NCBI RefSeq assembly: GCF_018408705.1
Contig: NZ_AP023420.1
Location: 2,108,001-2,172,000, forward strand
Source: Pusillibacter faecalis
Lineage (GTDB): Bacteria; Bacillota; Clostridia; Oscillospirales; Oscillospiraceae
Length of the DNA: 64,000 nucleotides
Direction of reading: 5' to 3'
Made by a program: the position numbers and the translations under genes. Positions 33,976 through 42,710 of this stretch are shown one piece after another (the stretch's first letter is position 1; every line of letters begins with the position of its first letter). The notes beneath the pieces were generated by a model. It was not told where the DNA came from, ran no database searches, and was given only the letters and a program-made list of their open reading frames with translations.

Positions 33976-36900
33976 ATGTCTGTTAAGAAAAAAATTATGA
34001 AAACGATGGACGGGAATGAGGCCTGCGCCACCGTTGCCTACCACTTTACCGACATCGCTGGCATTTTCCCCATTACCCCATCTTCTCCTATGAGTGAGAG
34101 GGTTGACGAGTGGGCCGCGGCCGGACGCAAGAACATGTTCGGCCAGCCCGTCACCTTGGTGGAAATGCAGTCCGAGGGTGGCGCCTCCGGCGCTCTGCAC
34201 GGCGCGGCGGAGGCCGGCGCCATGGCCACCACCTTTACCTCTTCCCAGGGCTTGCTACTGATGATTCCGAACCTGTACATTATGGCCGGTCACCGGATGC
34301 CTGCCGTGTTCCACGTGGCTGCACGCTCGGTGGCACAGCATGCCAACAACATCTTCGGAGACCACCAGGACGTCATGAGTTGCCGCGCCTGCGGCGTAAC
34401 CATGCTATCCACCGCCAGCGTCCAGGAGGTCATGGACCTGGCCGCTATCGCCCATCTAACCACCGTCAAGACCCGGGTGCCCTTCATGCACTTCTTTGAC
34501 GGCTTCCGCACCTCTCACGAGATTCAGAAGATTGAGACCATTGACCTAGACGCGGTTGCGAAGCTGATGGACCGCGACGCTCTGGAGGCGTACCACCGTA
34601 TTGCCATGAACCCTGAGCATCCCGTTCAACGTACCACCGTCCAGGGGCCCGATGTCTACTATCAGTCCCAGGAGGCCAACAACGGCGCTTATAACGCCAT
34701 TCCGGGCATTGTGGAGAACTACATGCTGGAGATCAACAGGATCACTGGCCGGGATTACCACATTTTCAACTATTACGGAGCCAAAGACGCGGAGCGCGTC
34801 GTTGTCCTGCTGGGTTCCGCCTGCGAGGCTACCCGGGAGGTCGTGGATTTCCTGAATGCCAGAGGCGAAAAGGTCGGCATGCTGCAGATTCACCTGTACC
34901 GGCCGTTTGACATGGAATACTTCCTCAGCGCCATGCCGAAAACTGTGAAGAAGGTCACAGCTATGGACCGCTCCAAGGAGCCCGGCGCGATTGCCGGCGC
35001 CGTCTATCTGGATGTCTGCGCCGCTTATGCCAATAACAGGAATGCCCCAGCCATCTTCGGCGGCCGCTACGGCTTGGCCTCTAAGGACGTCACACCCGCC
35101 CAGATCAAGGCTGTGTTCGACAACATGGCCTCAGAGGAGCCCCGGCAGATGTTTACCATCGGTGTGGTGGACGATGTGACCCACCTGAGCCTGAATGTGG
35201 AGGAACCCCTCATCACTGAGTCCGGGGACACTGTCAGTTGCAAATTCTGGGGTCTTGGTTCCGACGGCACGGTAGGCGCCAACAAGAACTCTGCCAAGAT
35301 CATCGGTGATCACGCCGGGATGTACACCCAGGCGTACTTTGAGTACGACTCCAAGAAATCCTATGGCATCACCAAAAGCCACCTGCGTTTCAGCAAAAGC
35401 CCTATCCGTTCCACCTATCTCATCAAGGCTGCGGACTTCCTGGCATGCCACGCCCAGTCTTACATTACCCGCTATGATATGATCCACGAGATCAAGGACG
35501 GCGGTACTTTCCTGCTGAACACTTCCTGGACCGGCGAGGAACTGGAGAGGAACCTGCCCGGCGATGTGAAAAAGTATATTGCTGATCACCGGATACAGTT
35601 TTACACCGTGGACGCCAACCGGATAGCCCGGGAGCTGGGCCTCGGCAACCACGCCAATCTGATTTTGCAGTCCGCATTCTTCAAACTGGCCAATGTCATG
35701 CCTGTGGAGGAGGCCGTCCGCTATATGAAGGAGGCCGCTCGAAAGACCTATGCCAAGAAGGGTGAGAAGGTCGTCAGCATGAATCTGGCCGCTGTGGACG
35801 CCGGCATCAACAGCCCCGTGAAGATAGAGGTTCCCGAGGTCTGGTCTCAGGCCGCCGATGACCACACGGTGGATGAGGATCTGCCCGATGTGGTGAAGAA
35901 GATTGTGGTTCCCTGTAACCGTCAGCGGGGCGACGATCTGCCCGTGTCCACGTTCCTGGCCCACCAGGACGGCACCTATCCACTGGGAACCTCCAAGTAC
36001 GATAAACGTGGAATTGCCAGCGCACTGCCCAGCTGGGACCCCACCAAGTGCCTGCAGTGCAACCAGTGCACCTTTGTCTGCCCCCACGCGGCCATCCGTG
36101 CCTACCTGGTGGATGAGGCGGAGGCCCAGGCGGCTCCCGCCGGCTTTACCCTGGTGGATGCCAAGGGCGCGCAGGGCCTGAAATACCGCCTGCAGGTCAG
36201 CACGATGGACTGCACCGGTTGCGGATCTTGCGCGGCCTCCTGCCTGGCCAAGGACAAGGCGCTGACCATGCGGCCTGTGGATGACACGATGTACGACGAG
36301 ACCAACTGGAATTATGCACTGTCCCTTTCCGACAAGCCGGGTGTGTTCAACCGTAAGACCCTGAAGGGCAGCCAGTTCAGCCAGCCTCTGGTGGAGTTCT
36401 CAGGCGCCTGCGCCGGCTGCGGTGAGACGCCCTATGCCAAGCTCCTGACGCAGCTGTACGGCGAGAAGACCTACTGGGTCAATGGCGTGGGCTGCTCCCT
36501 GGCCTGGGCCGGTGCATTCCCTTCTCTGCCCTACACCGTGAACAAGGAGGGTCGAGGTCCCGCTTTCTACGGCACGCTGTTTGAAGACCAGGCGGAGAAC
36601 GGCCTTGGCATGGCACTGGCCGTCAAGCAACGCCGCGGCGCTGTGAGACTCCAGGCAGAGAAGCTGCTGCCTATGGTGACAGGTACCGAGCTGGAGAGTG
36701 CGATCAACGCCTGGATCGCCTCTTTCGACGATCTGGACGCTAACGACGCGGATGCCCGCGCCCTAGTGTCGGCCCTGGAGGCGGCGGAGCTCACCGGAGA
36801 GGCCAGAGGCTTGGCGGGCGACATCCTGTTGCACCGGGATCAGCTGAGCAAGAAGGTGGTATGGCTCTTTGGCGGCGATGGCTGGGCCTATGATATTGGC

Positions 36901-37503
36901 TACGGAGGCCTGGATCACGTCATCGCTTCCGGTGAGGACGTCAATATATTCGTGGTGGACACGGAGGTGTATTCCAACACCGGTGGGCAGTCCTCCAAGG
37001 CCACTCCCGTGGGCGCCTCCGCGAAGTTCGCTGACGGAGGCAAAAAGACCGCTAAGAAGGATTTGGGTCGATTGATGATGACCTATCCGAACGTGTACGT
37101 GGCCTCCGTTGCCATGGGAGCTAATCCTGCGCAGCTGATGAAGGCTGTCACTGAAGCCGTAGAGCACAAGGGCCCCTCTATCATCATCGCCTATGCCCCC
37201 TGCATCAACCACGGCATCAAGGCCGGCATGAGCAGCGTCCAGGCGGAGATGAAAAAGGCTGTTGACTGTGGCCTGTGGCCTCTCTACCGCTATAACCCCG
37301 ACAAGGCGGAAAAGCCGTTCTCTCTGGACTACAAGGAGCCCTCCCTGCCGGTCAGTGAGTTCTTTGAAGGCGAGGTCCGGTATGCCGGACTGAAGGTCAA
37401 ATATCCTGAAATGGCCGAAAAGCTGTTTGCGCAGGCACAGCGCGAGGCAAATGAGCGCTATAAAACCTATGTGCGGCTGGAAAAGAGCTGCAACGAGGGC
37501 TAA
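33976..37503 (+). CDS. nifJ: Pyruvate:ferredoxin (flavodoxin) oxidoreductase, single-chain
   Basis: 1175 residues, the usual length. Domains in order: alpha-like (AYHFTDIAGIFPITPSSPMSE near residue 20), gamma-like (about 415-625, FWGLGSDGTVGANKNSAK), ferredoxin domain with CLQCNQCTFVCP and CTGCGSCAASC, and the TPP domain (CGETPYAKL, GDGWAYDIGYGGLDHV, DTEVYSNTGGQSSKATP). It oxidises pyruvate and CoA to acetyl-CoA and CO2, reducing ferredoxin. Having it in the same island as the multi-subunit POR suggests the two use different 2-oxo acids or directions. Preceded by the 28-bp motif shared with the NadC-like operon. Confidence 0.96.
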   Translation: MSVKKKIMKTMDGNEACATVAYHFTDIAGIFPITPSSPMSERVDEWAAAGRKNMFGQPVTLVEMQSEGGASGALHGAAEAGAMATTFTSSQGLLLMIPNLYIMAGHRMPAVFHVAARSVAQHANNIFGDHQDVMSCRACGVTMLSTASVQEVMDLAAIAHLTTVKTRVPFMHFFDGFRTSHEIQKIETIDLDAVAKLMDRDALEAYHRIAMNPEHPVQRTTVQGPDVYYQSQEANNGAYNAIPGIVENYMLEINRITGRDYHIFNYYGAKDAERVVVLLGSACEATREVVDFLNARGEKVGMLQIHLYRPFDMEYFLSAMPKTVKKVTAMDRSKEPGAIAGAVYLDVCAAYANNRNAPAIFGGRYGLASKDVTPAQIKAVFDNMASEEPRQMFTIGVVDDVTHLSLNVEEPLITESGDTVSCKFWGLGSDGTVGANKNSAKIIGDHAGMYTQAYFEYDSKKSYGITKSHLRFSKSPIRSTYLIKAADFLACHAQSYITRYDMIHEIKDGGTFLLNTSWTGEELERNLPGDVKKYIADHRIQFYTVDANRIARELGLGNHANLILQSAFFKLANVMPVEEAVRYMKEAARKTYAKKGEKVVSMNLAAVDAGINSPVKIEVPEVWSQAADDHTVDEDLPDVVKKIVVPCNRQRGDDLPVSTFLAHQDGTYPLGTSKYDKRGIASALPSWDPTKCLQCNQCTFVCPHAAIRAYLVDEAEAQAAPAGFTLVDAKGAQGLKYRLQVSTMDCTGCGSCAASCLAKDKALTMRPVDDTMYDETNWNYALSLSDKPGVFNRKTLKGSQFSQPLVEFSGACAGCGETPYAKLLTQLYGEKTYWVNGVGCSLAWAGAFPSLPYTVNKEGRGPAFYGTLFEDQAENGLGMALAVKQRRGAVRLQAEKLLPMVTGTELESAINAWIASFDDLDANDADARALVSALEAAELTGEARGLAGDILLHRDQLSKKVVWLFGGDGWAYDIGYGGLDHVIASGEDVNIFVVDTEVYSNTGGQSSKATPVGASAKFADGGKKTAKKDLGRLMMTYPNVYVASVAMGANPAQLMKAVTEAVEHKGPSIIIAYAPCINHGIKAGMSSVQAEMKKAVDCGLWPLYRYNPDKAEKPFSLDYKEPSLPVSEFFEGEVRYAGLKVKYPEMAEKLFAQAQREANERYKTYVRLEKSCNEG

Positions 37504-37536
37504 TACCATTTATTCTTTCCATAGACTCTCTCCCTT

Positions 37537-37581
37537 TAACACCGGAGGCGGAGCGGCTCAGCCGCTCCGCCTCCGGTGTTA
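37537..37581 (+). terminator. Long hairpin after nifJ
   Basis: 22-bp perfect inverted repeat (37537-37558 / 37560-37581) with almost no loop; no T-tract. Very stable stem that should end or stabilise the nifJ transcript. Confidence 0.75.
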
Positions 37582-37645
37582 CGGAAGGTGTAAGCCGGCG
37601 CGGGCTAGGAGGGCGAAGAAAAATACGGCGACTTGCACAGATGGC

Positions 37646-37674
37646 TCGACTATTACCGGCTCCTGTGATATACT
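37646..37674 (+). promoter_or_regulatory. Promoter of the TetM-like/NYN gene
   Basis: TCGACT (37646-37651), 17-bp spacer, TATACT (37669-37674) with an upstream TG (extended -10). Confidence 0.55.
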
Positions 37675-37710
37675 ATTCGCAGGATATTTTTATGAGGGGA
37701 GGGCCTTACT

Positions 37711-40389
37711 ATGGGCGGACAGACAGCAGGGAACGAAAAACATATTTGCACAGGCCTGTTTGCCCATGTGGATGCGGGTAAAACCACACTGTCAGAGGCT
37801 ATGCTGTACCAGAGCGGCGCCCTGCGCCGTCTGGGCCGGGTGGACCACCAGGACGCCTTTTTGGATACCGATCACATGGAGCGGGAGCGGGGTATCACGA
37901 TCTTTTCCAAGCAGGCAGAGCTCTCGCTGCCGTGGGGGACGATGACGCTGCTGGATACCCCCGGCCATGTGGACTTCTCTACCGAGGCAGAGCGGACGCT
38001 ACGGGTGCTGGATTGCGCAATTTTGGTGATCAGCGGTACCGACGGTGTCCAGGCGCACACCCGGACGCTGTGGCGGCTGCTGGAGCGCTACGGTGTGCCG
38101 GTTTTTATCTTTGTGAACAAGATGGACCTGGCAGGGGCGAAGCGCGGAGCCTTGCTGGCGGATCTGAAGCGATCCTTGGACGATGCCTGTGTGGACTTGA
38201 CCACACCCCATTGGGCGGAGGAGGCCGCTGTGTGTGATGAGGCGGTGCTGGAACGGTACCTGGAGACCGGAGAGGTCTCCGACAGGGATGTTGCGGCATT
38301 GGTGGCGGAGCGGAAGCTCTTCCTCTGCTTTTTCGGTTCCGCTCTCAAGGTGGAGGGGGTGGACGCTTTTCTGGAGGGCCTGAGCCGCTTTGCGTCAGCG
38401 CCCCGGTATCCGGAGGAATTCGGAGCGCGGGTTTTCAAGATCGCCCGGGACCCCCAGGGGAATCGTCTCACCTACCTCAAGGTCACAGGCGGTACGCTTC
38501 GGGTGAAGGACTTATTGACCAACCAACGCCCGGACGATTCGGAGGAGTGTTCCTGGACGGAAAAAGCAGACCAGCTGCGGGTATACTCCGGCGCCAAGTT
38601 CCACACGGTGGAGGAGGCTCCGGCGGGCACTGTCTGTGCCGTAACCGGGTTGAGCCATACCCGCCCGGGAGACGGGCTGGGCTTTGAAGCCGATTGGGAG
38701 GGGCCAGTACTGGAGCCAGTTTTGACTTATCAGGTAGGGCTGACCGACGGTACGGACCCCTATACAGCCCTGGGCCGTCTGCGGCAGCTGGAGGAAGAAG
38801 ATCCCCAGCTGCACCTTCTCTGGAACGAGGGGACTCGGGAAATCCATATGCAGCTGATGGGAGAGATACAGCTGGAGATTCTCCAACGCCTGATCCAAGA
38901 GCGGTTTGGCATGGAAGTGGCCTTTGGCAGCGGCACTATCTGCTACCGGGAGACGATCGCTGCCCCGGTGATCGGCATCGGCCACTTCGAGCCGCTGCGT
39001 CACTATGCGGAGGTTCATCTCCTACTGGAGCCCGGAGAGCGGGGGAGCGGGCTGCACTTTGCCTCCGCCTGCCCAACAGACGTACTGGATTTGAACTGGC
39101 AGCGGCTGGTGCTGACCCATCTGGCGGAGCGGGAGCACCCGGGGGTGCTGACCGGCTCCCCCATCACGGATATGAAGATTACGCTTCTGACCGGCCGTGC
39201 CCATGACAAGCACACGGAAGGCGGCGACTTCCGCCAGGCCACCTATCGGGCGGTGCGTCAGGGGCTCATGCAGGCGGAGAGCGTGTTGCTGGAGCCCTGG
39301 TATGAGTTCCGCCTGGAGCTGCCGGCGGAGCAGGTGGGGCGGGCCATGAGCGATTTGCAGCGGATGAACGGGGAGACGGCCCCGCCGGAACTGGACGGAG
39401 GAGGGACGGCGGTGCTGACCGGCGTGGCGCCGGTAGGAGCCATGCAGGGCTATGCTCGGGAGGTGGCGGCCTATACCCGGGGACAGGGACGACTTTTGTG
39501 CCAGCCGGGGGGGTATCGCCCCTGCGCCGGTGCGGAGGAGGTGATCGCTGCCGCCGGTTACGACCCGGAGCGGGATGTGGAGAACCCGGCGGACTCCGTA
39601 TTCTGCGCCCACGGCGGTGGCTACTCCGTGCCCTGGGACCAGGTGCGCGCCGCCGCTCACCTGGAAAGCGGACTCGCCCTGGACACGCCGGAGGAGGAAG
39701 ATCCGGAGGAACCGGCTCCCCGGGAGCGGCGCTCCTACGCGGGCACACTGGAGCAGGACGAGGAGTTGCGGGCCATCTTTGAGCGGACTTACGGCCCGGT
39801 GAAGCGACGGGCCTTTGTGCCGCCCCGGGAGCCGAAGCGCCCTGTGGCGGAGGGCGCGGCCCGGACCATCCGGGAGCAGGCGTCCGGCCCGGAGTACTTG
39901 CTGGTGGACGGGTACAACATCATCTTCGCTTGGGACGAGCTGAAGGCTATTGCTCGGGAGAATCTGGATGCCGCACGGAAGGCCCTGTGCGATCTGCTGT
40001 GCAACTACCAGGGCTTTCAAAAGTGTGAGGTTATCGCGGTCTTTGACGCCTACAAAGTCAAGGGCGGACAGGGCAGCGTGGAGAAGTACCACAACATCCA
40101 CGTGGTCTATACGAAAGAGGCGGAGACCGCCGACGCTTATATCGAGCGGGCTACCTACGAAATCGGCAGGAAACACCGGGTGAAGGTGGCCACTTCCGAC
40201 GGCCCAGAGCAGCTGATCATTTTGGGCCACGGCGCGCTGCGGCTCTCCGCATCGGCATTCCGCCAGGAGATGGAGCACGTCCAGGGCCAGATTGCCGGCG
40301 TGCTGGAGAGCAACAACCGCCGTCTCAAAAGCGGTGCGCTGCGGGCCGCTCTGGAAAAAGCCCGAAGAGAGGAGGAATCGAAGTGCTGA
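37711..40389 (+). CDS. TetM/EF-G-like ribosomal GTPase fused to a C-terminal Rae1/YacP NYN ribonuclease domain
   Basis: 892 residues behind GAGGGGAGGG. N-terminal translational GTPase: G1 AHVDAGKT (18-25), G2 ERGIT (59-63), G3 DTPGH (82-86), G4 NKMD (136-139), followed by EF-G/TetM-type domains II-V to about 660. A charged linker (about 660-725) joins a NYN/YacP domain from 728: LLVDGYNII (D733), VIAVFDAYK (D779), ETADAYIERATYE (D808) and ATSDGPEQ (D830) give the acidic cluster of Rae1. Rae1 of Bacillus cleaves mRNA in the ribosomal A site. TetM-type proteins bind the same site. The fusion suggests a GTPase that visits stalled ribosomes and cuts the mRNA; tetracycline resistance is not implied. 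Overlaps the next gene by 7 bases. Confidence 0.88.
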   Translation: MGGQTAGNEKHICTGLFAHVDAGKTTLSEAMLYQSGALRRLGRVDHQDAFLDTDHMERERGITIFSKQAELSLPWGTMTLLDTPGHVDFSTEAERTLRVLDCAILVISGTDGVQAHTRTLWRLLERYGVPVFIFVNKMDLAGAKRGALLADLKRSLDDACVDLTTPHWAEEAAVCDEAVLERYLETGEVSDRDVAALVAERKLFLCFFGSALKVEGVDAFLEGLSRFASAPRYPEEFGARVFKIARDPQGNRLTYLKVTGGTLRVKDLLTNQRPDDSEECSWTEKADQLRVYSGAKFHTVEEAPAGTVCAVTGLSHTRPGDGLGFEADWEGPVLEPVLTYQVGLTDGTDPYTALGRLRQLEEEDPQLHLLWNEGTREIHMQLMGEIQLEILQRLIQERFGMEVAFGSGTICYRETIAAPVIGIGHFEPLRHYAEVHLLLEPGERGSGLHFASACPTDVLDLNWQRLVLTHLAEREHPGVLTGSPITDMKITLLTGRAHDKHTEGGDFRQATYRAVRQGLMQAESVLLEPWYEFRLELPAEQVGRAMSDLQRMNGETAPPELDGGGTAVLTGVAPVGAMQGYAREVAAYTRGQGRLLCQPGGYRPCAGAEEVIAAAGYDPERDVENPADSVFCAHGGGYSVPWDQVRAAAHLESGLALDTPEEEDPEEPAPRERRSYAGTLEQDEELRAIFERTYGPVKRRAFVPPREPKRPVAEGAARTIREQASGPEYLLVDGYNIIFAWDELKAIARENLDAARKALCDLLCNYQGFQKCEVIAVFDAYKVKGGQGSVEKYHNIHVVYTKEAETADAYIERATYEIGRKHRVKVATSDGPEQLIILGHGALRLSASAFRQEMEHVQGQIAGVLESNNRRLKSGALRAALEKARREEESKC

Positions 40390-40781
40390 CAGGTGGCATT
40401 GCCGCTGTGGTGGCAGCTCTTTGCGCCTTGACCCGCCGCCTTCTCTGGGACCACCCTGCCTCCGCCGGGGGCGTGATACAGTTTAAGCCCCTATGGAACC
40501 GGGGCGCGGCTTTTGGCCTTCCCGTGGGACGGCGGGCGGTAGCGGCCCTCTCGGGGCTGTGCCTGACCTGGGTGTGGCTGTGCCGTGGCCGAAACCCCGT
40601 GGGTGCGGGACTATTACTGGGCGGAGGCGCCAGCAACCTCTGGGAACGGCTTTGCCATGGGCGGGTCTTTGATTATGTCCACTTCCCTAAAGCGCCGGGT
40701 CCGCTGCGGCACTATGTCTTCAACCTGGCGGACTTTGCGATTCTGGCCGGCGTACTGGCGCTGCTGCGAAAGAAACACTGA
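40383..40781 (+). CDS. LspA-like (signal peptidase II-type) membrane protein
   Basis: 132 residues from GTG 40383, shorter than the usual 150-165. Family motifs are NRGAAFG (39-45), GGGASNLWERL-x-RVFDYVHF with D97, and FNLADFAI with D117, the two catalytic aspartates. The N-terminal D-Q-x-T-K motif is absent. It may be a divergent lipoprotein signal peptidase or a paralogue with another role. It overlaps the GTPase-nuclease gene, so the two are co-translated. Confidence 0.75.
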   Translation: MLTGGIAAVVAALCALTRRLLWDHPASAGGVIQFKPLWNRGAAFGLPVGRRAVAALSGLCLTWVWLCRGRNPVGAGLLLGGGASNLWERLCHGRVFDYVHFPKAPGPLRHYVFNLADFAILAGVLALLRKKH

Positions 40782-40856
40782 GAAGAATACTCGGAGCGGC
40801 TTCTCAGGAAAGGGGACAGGAAATCAGTTTGTCCGGCTATTTTGCCGCCATCAAGG

Positions 40857-40887
40857 AAGGGACCGCCCGAGGGCGGTCCCTTTTTAT
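40857..40887 (+). terminator. Rho-independent terminator
   Basis: 12-bp stem (40857-40868 / 40871-40882) with a tight loop, followed by TTTTTATTTTT. Confidence 0.9.
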
Positions 40888-40950
40888 TTTTGCCGGCCGA
40901 AAAATTTGCCGGCCTTGGTTCGTGTTCTCAGTGAAGGGAGTGAGAGCTGC

Positions 40951-41424
40951 GTGTATCCATCTGGTACCGATGATTCCATCAGCCGCCTGGTGGCGGAATA
41001 CAGCCCCATGCTGTTGCGGCTGGCCTGCACCCGCCTGCACAGCCCCGCCGACGCAGAGGACGCCGTGCAGGAGGCATTCCTGCGTCTGCTGACCGCAAGC
41101 CCGCGGTTTCGGGACGCACAACACGAGAAGGCATGGCTGATCCGCACCACCCTTCACAGGGCCGCCGACATACAAAGGGCAGCGGCCCGCAAGAATGTCC
41201 CTCTGGAAGAGGCCGCCGGAGTACAGACGGAAGAGAGCGGGCTGTTGGCCGCGGTCCGCAGTCTGCCGGAGAAGTACAGTGCCGTGCTGTACCTGCACTA
41301 TTATGAGGGGTATTCCATCAAGGAGATCGCAAAACTGCTGGGCGTGCCTGCCCCCACGGTGGGCACCCGCCTGGCGCGCGGCCGGGAACGGCTGCGGCGG
41401 CTGATCAAGGAGGAGATTTCATGA
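40951..41424 (+). CDS. ECF-type RNA polymerase sigma factor
   Basis: 157 residues from GTG 40951; the longer frame upstream is a shadow of the LspA-like gene and crosses a terminator. Region 2 (EYSPMLLRLACTRLHSPADAEDAVQEAFLRLL) and region 4 (LPEKYSAVLYLHYYEGYSIKEIAKLLGVPAPTV) are clear. It lies in a sigma/anti-sigma pair overlapping by four bases (ATGA), so it probably responds to a cell-surface signal. Confidence 0.85.
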   Translation: MYPSGTDDSISRLVAEYSPMLLRLACTRLHSPADAEDAVQEAFLRLLTASPRFRDAQHEKAWLIRTTLHRAADIQRAAARKNVPLEEAAGVQTEESGLLAAVRSLPEKYSAVLYLHYYEGYSIKEIAKLLGVPAPTVGTRLARGRERLRRLIKEEIS

Positions 41425-42584
41425 ACCGCGAAACCTATCGCAGGGCCTTTGACGACATCCCCTTCTCCGACGACTTCGAGACGCGGACCATCAAGCTGTT
41501 GCAGGACCGCGCCCGGAATCAGGAAAAGGAGAAGATGACCATGACGTTTTCTAAGCATCGCAAGCTGGCGGTAACTCTTGCCGCCGCCGTGGCCGCTCTG
41601 GCATTGTCTGTGTCCGCAGCTGTGCTGTGGCTCAGTCCCGCCCAGGTAGCGGAAGAGATCGACGACCCGCTGTTGGCTCAGGCCTTTGACGGGGATGAGG
41701 CGCTGGTCCTGAACGAGACCGCTCAGGCGGGAGAGTACACGGTTACTCTGGGGGGCCTGGTCTCCGGTACGGGTATCTCCAACTGGTGCGGCGACGTGGA
41801 GGAGAGCCGTACTTACGCCGTGGTATCCGTGGCTCGGACCGACGGTGCGCCCCTGACGGATGAGAACTACGACGTGTCGGCCAGTGGTACCTTCACCATT
41901 ACGCCTCTGGCGGAGGGCTATCCGCCCCATGCTGTGAACGTGTTCACTCTGGATGGCAGCTGCGCCTCCTTCCTAGAGAGTGGAGTGGCCTATTACCTGC
42001 TGGACACGCAGGATATCCAGCTGTTTGCGGACCGCACCGTGTATCTGGCGGTGTATCAGGGCTTTGTGCCTTCCTATAAGGAGTTCTCCGTGGCGGAGGA
42101 CGGCTCCATTACCATGCGGGAAGATGTGGTGGGCTGCATGTTTACCCTGCCTCTGGATGCGAGTCAGTCCGATCCTGAGGCCGCCCGGGCCTTGGTGGAG
42201 GCTGCCGGCCTGCCTACAGAACCCATGACCGACAAGGAACTAGCGGCTCTTGAGCAGGAGGCCCCGAAAGTGGCGGAAGTGGAGACTCCCGGCGGCATCG
42301 AGCTTGTAGAAGTGCCGGGCCATGGCACCGTTACCGCCATGCAGGCCCAGGCCGCCGCGGAATACGAGGCCTACATGGAACGGGAATCGAAGCGTCTGGC
42401 GGAGGCGGTGGAAAACGGGACCCTCTCTGAGGAGGCGTATAAGCAGGCAGTTCAGGAGATGGAGGAGTCCCTGGCGGGACTGTGGGACGGCACCCGCTCT
42501 CCCGACTGGCATGCCAATCCCGACGACACAGAGGTCCTCCGGACAAAACCCTCCGGCGCGGCGCTGTCCGCCGGAGACAACTGA
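41421..42584 (+). CDS. Membrane-anchored anti-sigma-like protein
   Basis: 387 residues. A short cytoplasmic N-terminus (1-45) contains the DDIPFSDDFETRTIKLL stretch that may bind the sigma factor. One membrane span (about 49-71, LAVTLAAAVAALALSVSAAVL) precedes a 310-residue extracytoplasmic part of DUF4179-like character, with a charged helical end. No zinc-finger motif is seen. Coupled to the sigma gene; ends in a terminator. Confidence 0.7.
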   Translation: MNRETYRRAFDDIPFSDDFETRTIKLLQDRARNQEKEKMTMTFSKHRKLAVTLAAAVAALALSVSAAVLWLSPAQVAEEIDDPLLAQAFDGDEALVLNETAQAGEYTVTLGGLVSGTGISNWCGDVEESRTYAVVSVARTDGAPLTDENYDVSASGTFTITPLAEGYPPHAVNVFTLDGSCASFLESGVAYYLLDTQDIQLFADRTVYLAVYQGFVPSYKEFSVAEDGSITMREDVVGCMFTLPLDASQSDPEAARALVEAAGLPTEPMTDKELAALEQEAPKVAEVETPGGIELVEVPGHGTVTAMQAQAAAEYEAYMERESKRLAEAVENGTLSEEAYKQAVQEMEESLAGLWDGTRSPDWHANPDDTEVLRTKPSGAALSAGDN

Positions 42585-42598
42585 ATCCACGGTCTGAG

Positions 42599-42627
42599 GC
42601 GGAGGAAGCAATTCCTCCGCTTTTTTT
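42599..42627 (+). terminator. Rho-independent terminator
   Basis: GCGGAGGAA / TTCCTCCGC stem (42599-42607 / 42612-42620), GCAA loop, then seven T. Confidence 0.93.
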
Positions 42628-42636
42628 CAGAAGGGA

Positions 42637-42665
42637 TTGACAGAGGAATTTTTCTGTGCTATTGT
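42637..42665 (+). promoter_or_regulatory. Promoter of the Bce-type ABC operon
   Basis: TTGACA (42637-42642), 17-bp spacer, TATTGT (42660-42665). Confidence 0.75.
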
Positions 42666-42710
42666 ACTAGATACGTAATACACCAATACAATCATATAAG
42701 GAGGCGCCGC

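Noticed and set aside
37711..39700. Tetracycline resistance determinant
   Set aside because: The GTPase belongs to the TetM/EF-G family but is fused to a nuclease and sits in a housekeeping context; family membership alone does not support resistance.
40585..40950. Extension of the sigma factor upstream
   Set aside because: Shadow of the LspA-like gene and crosses a strong terminator at 40857-40887.
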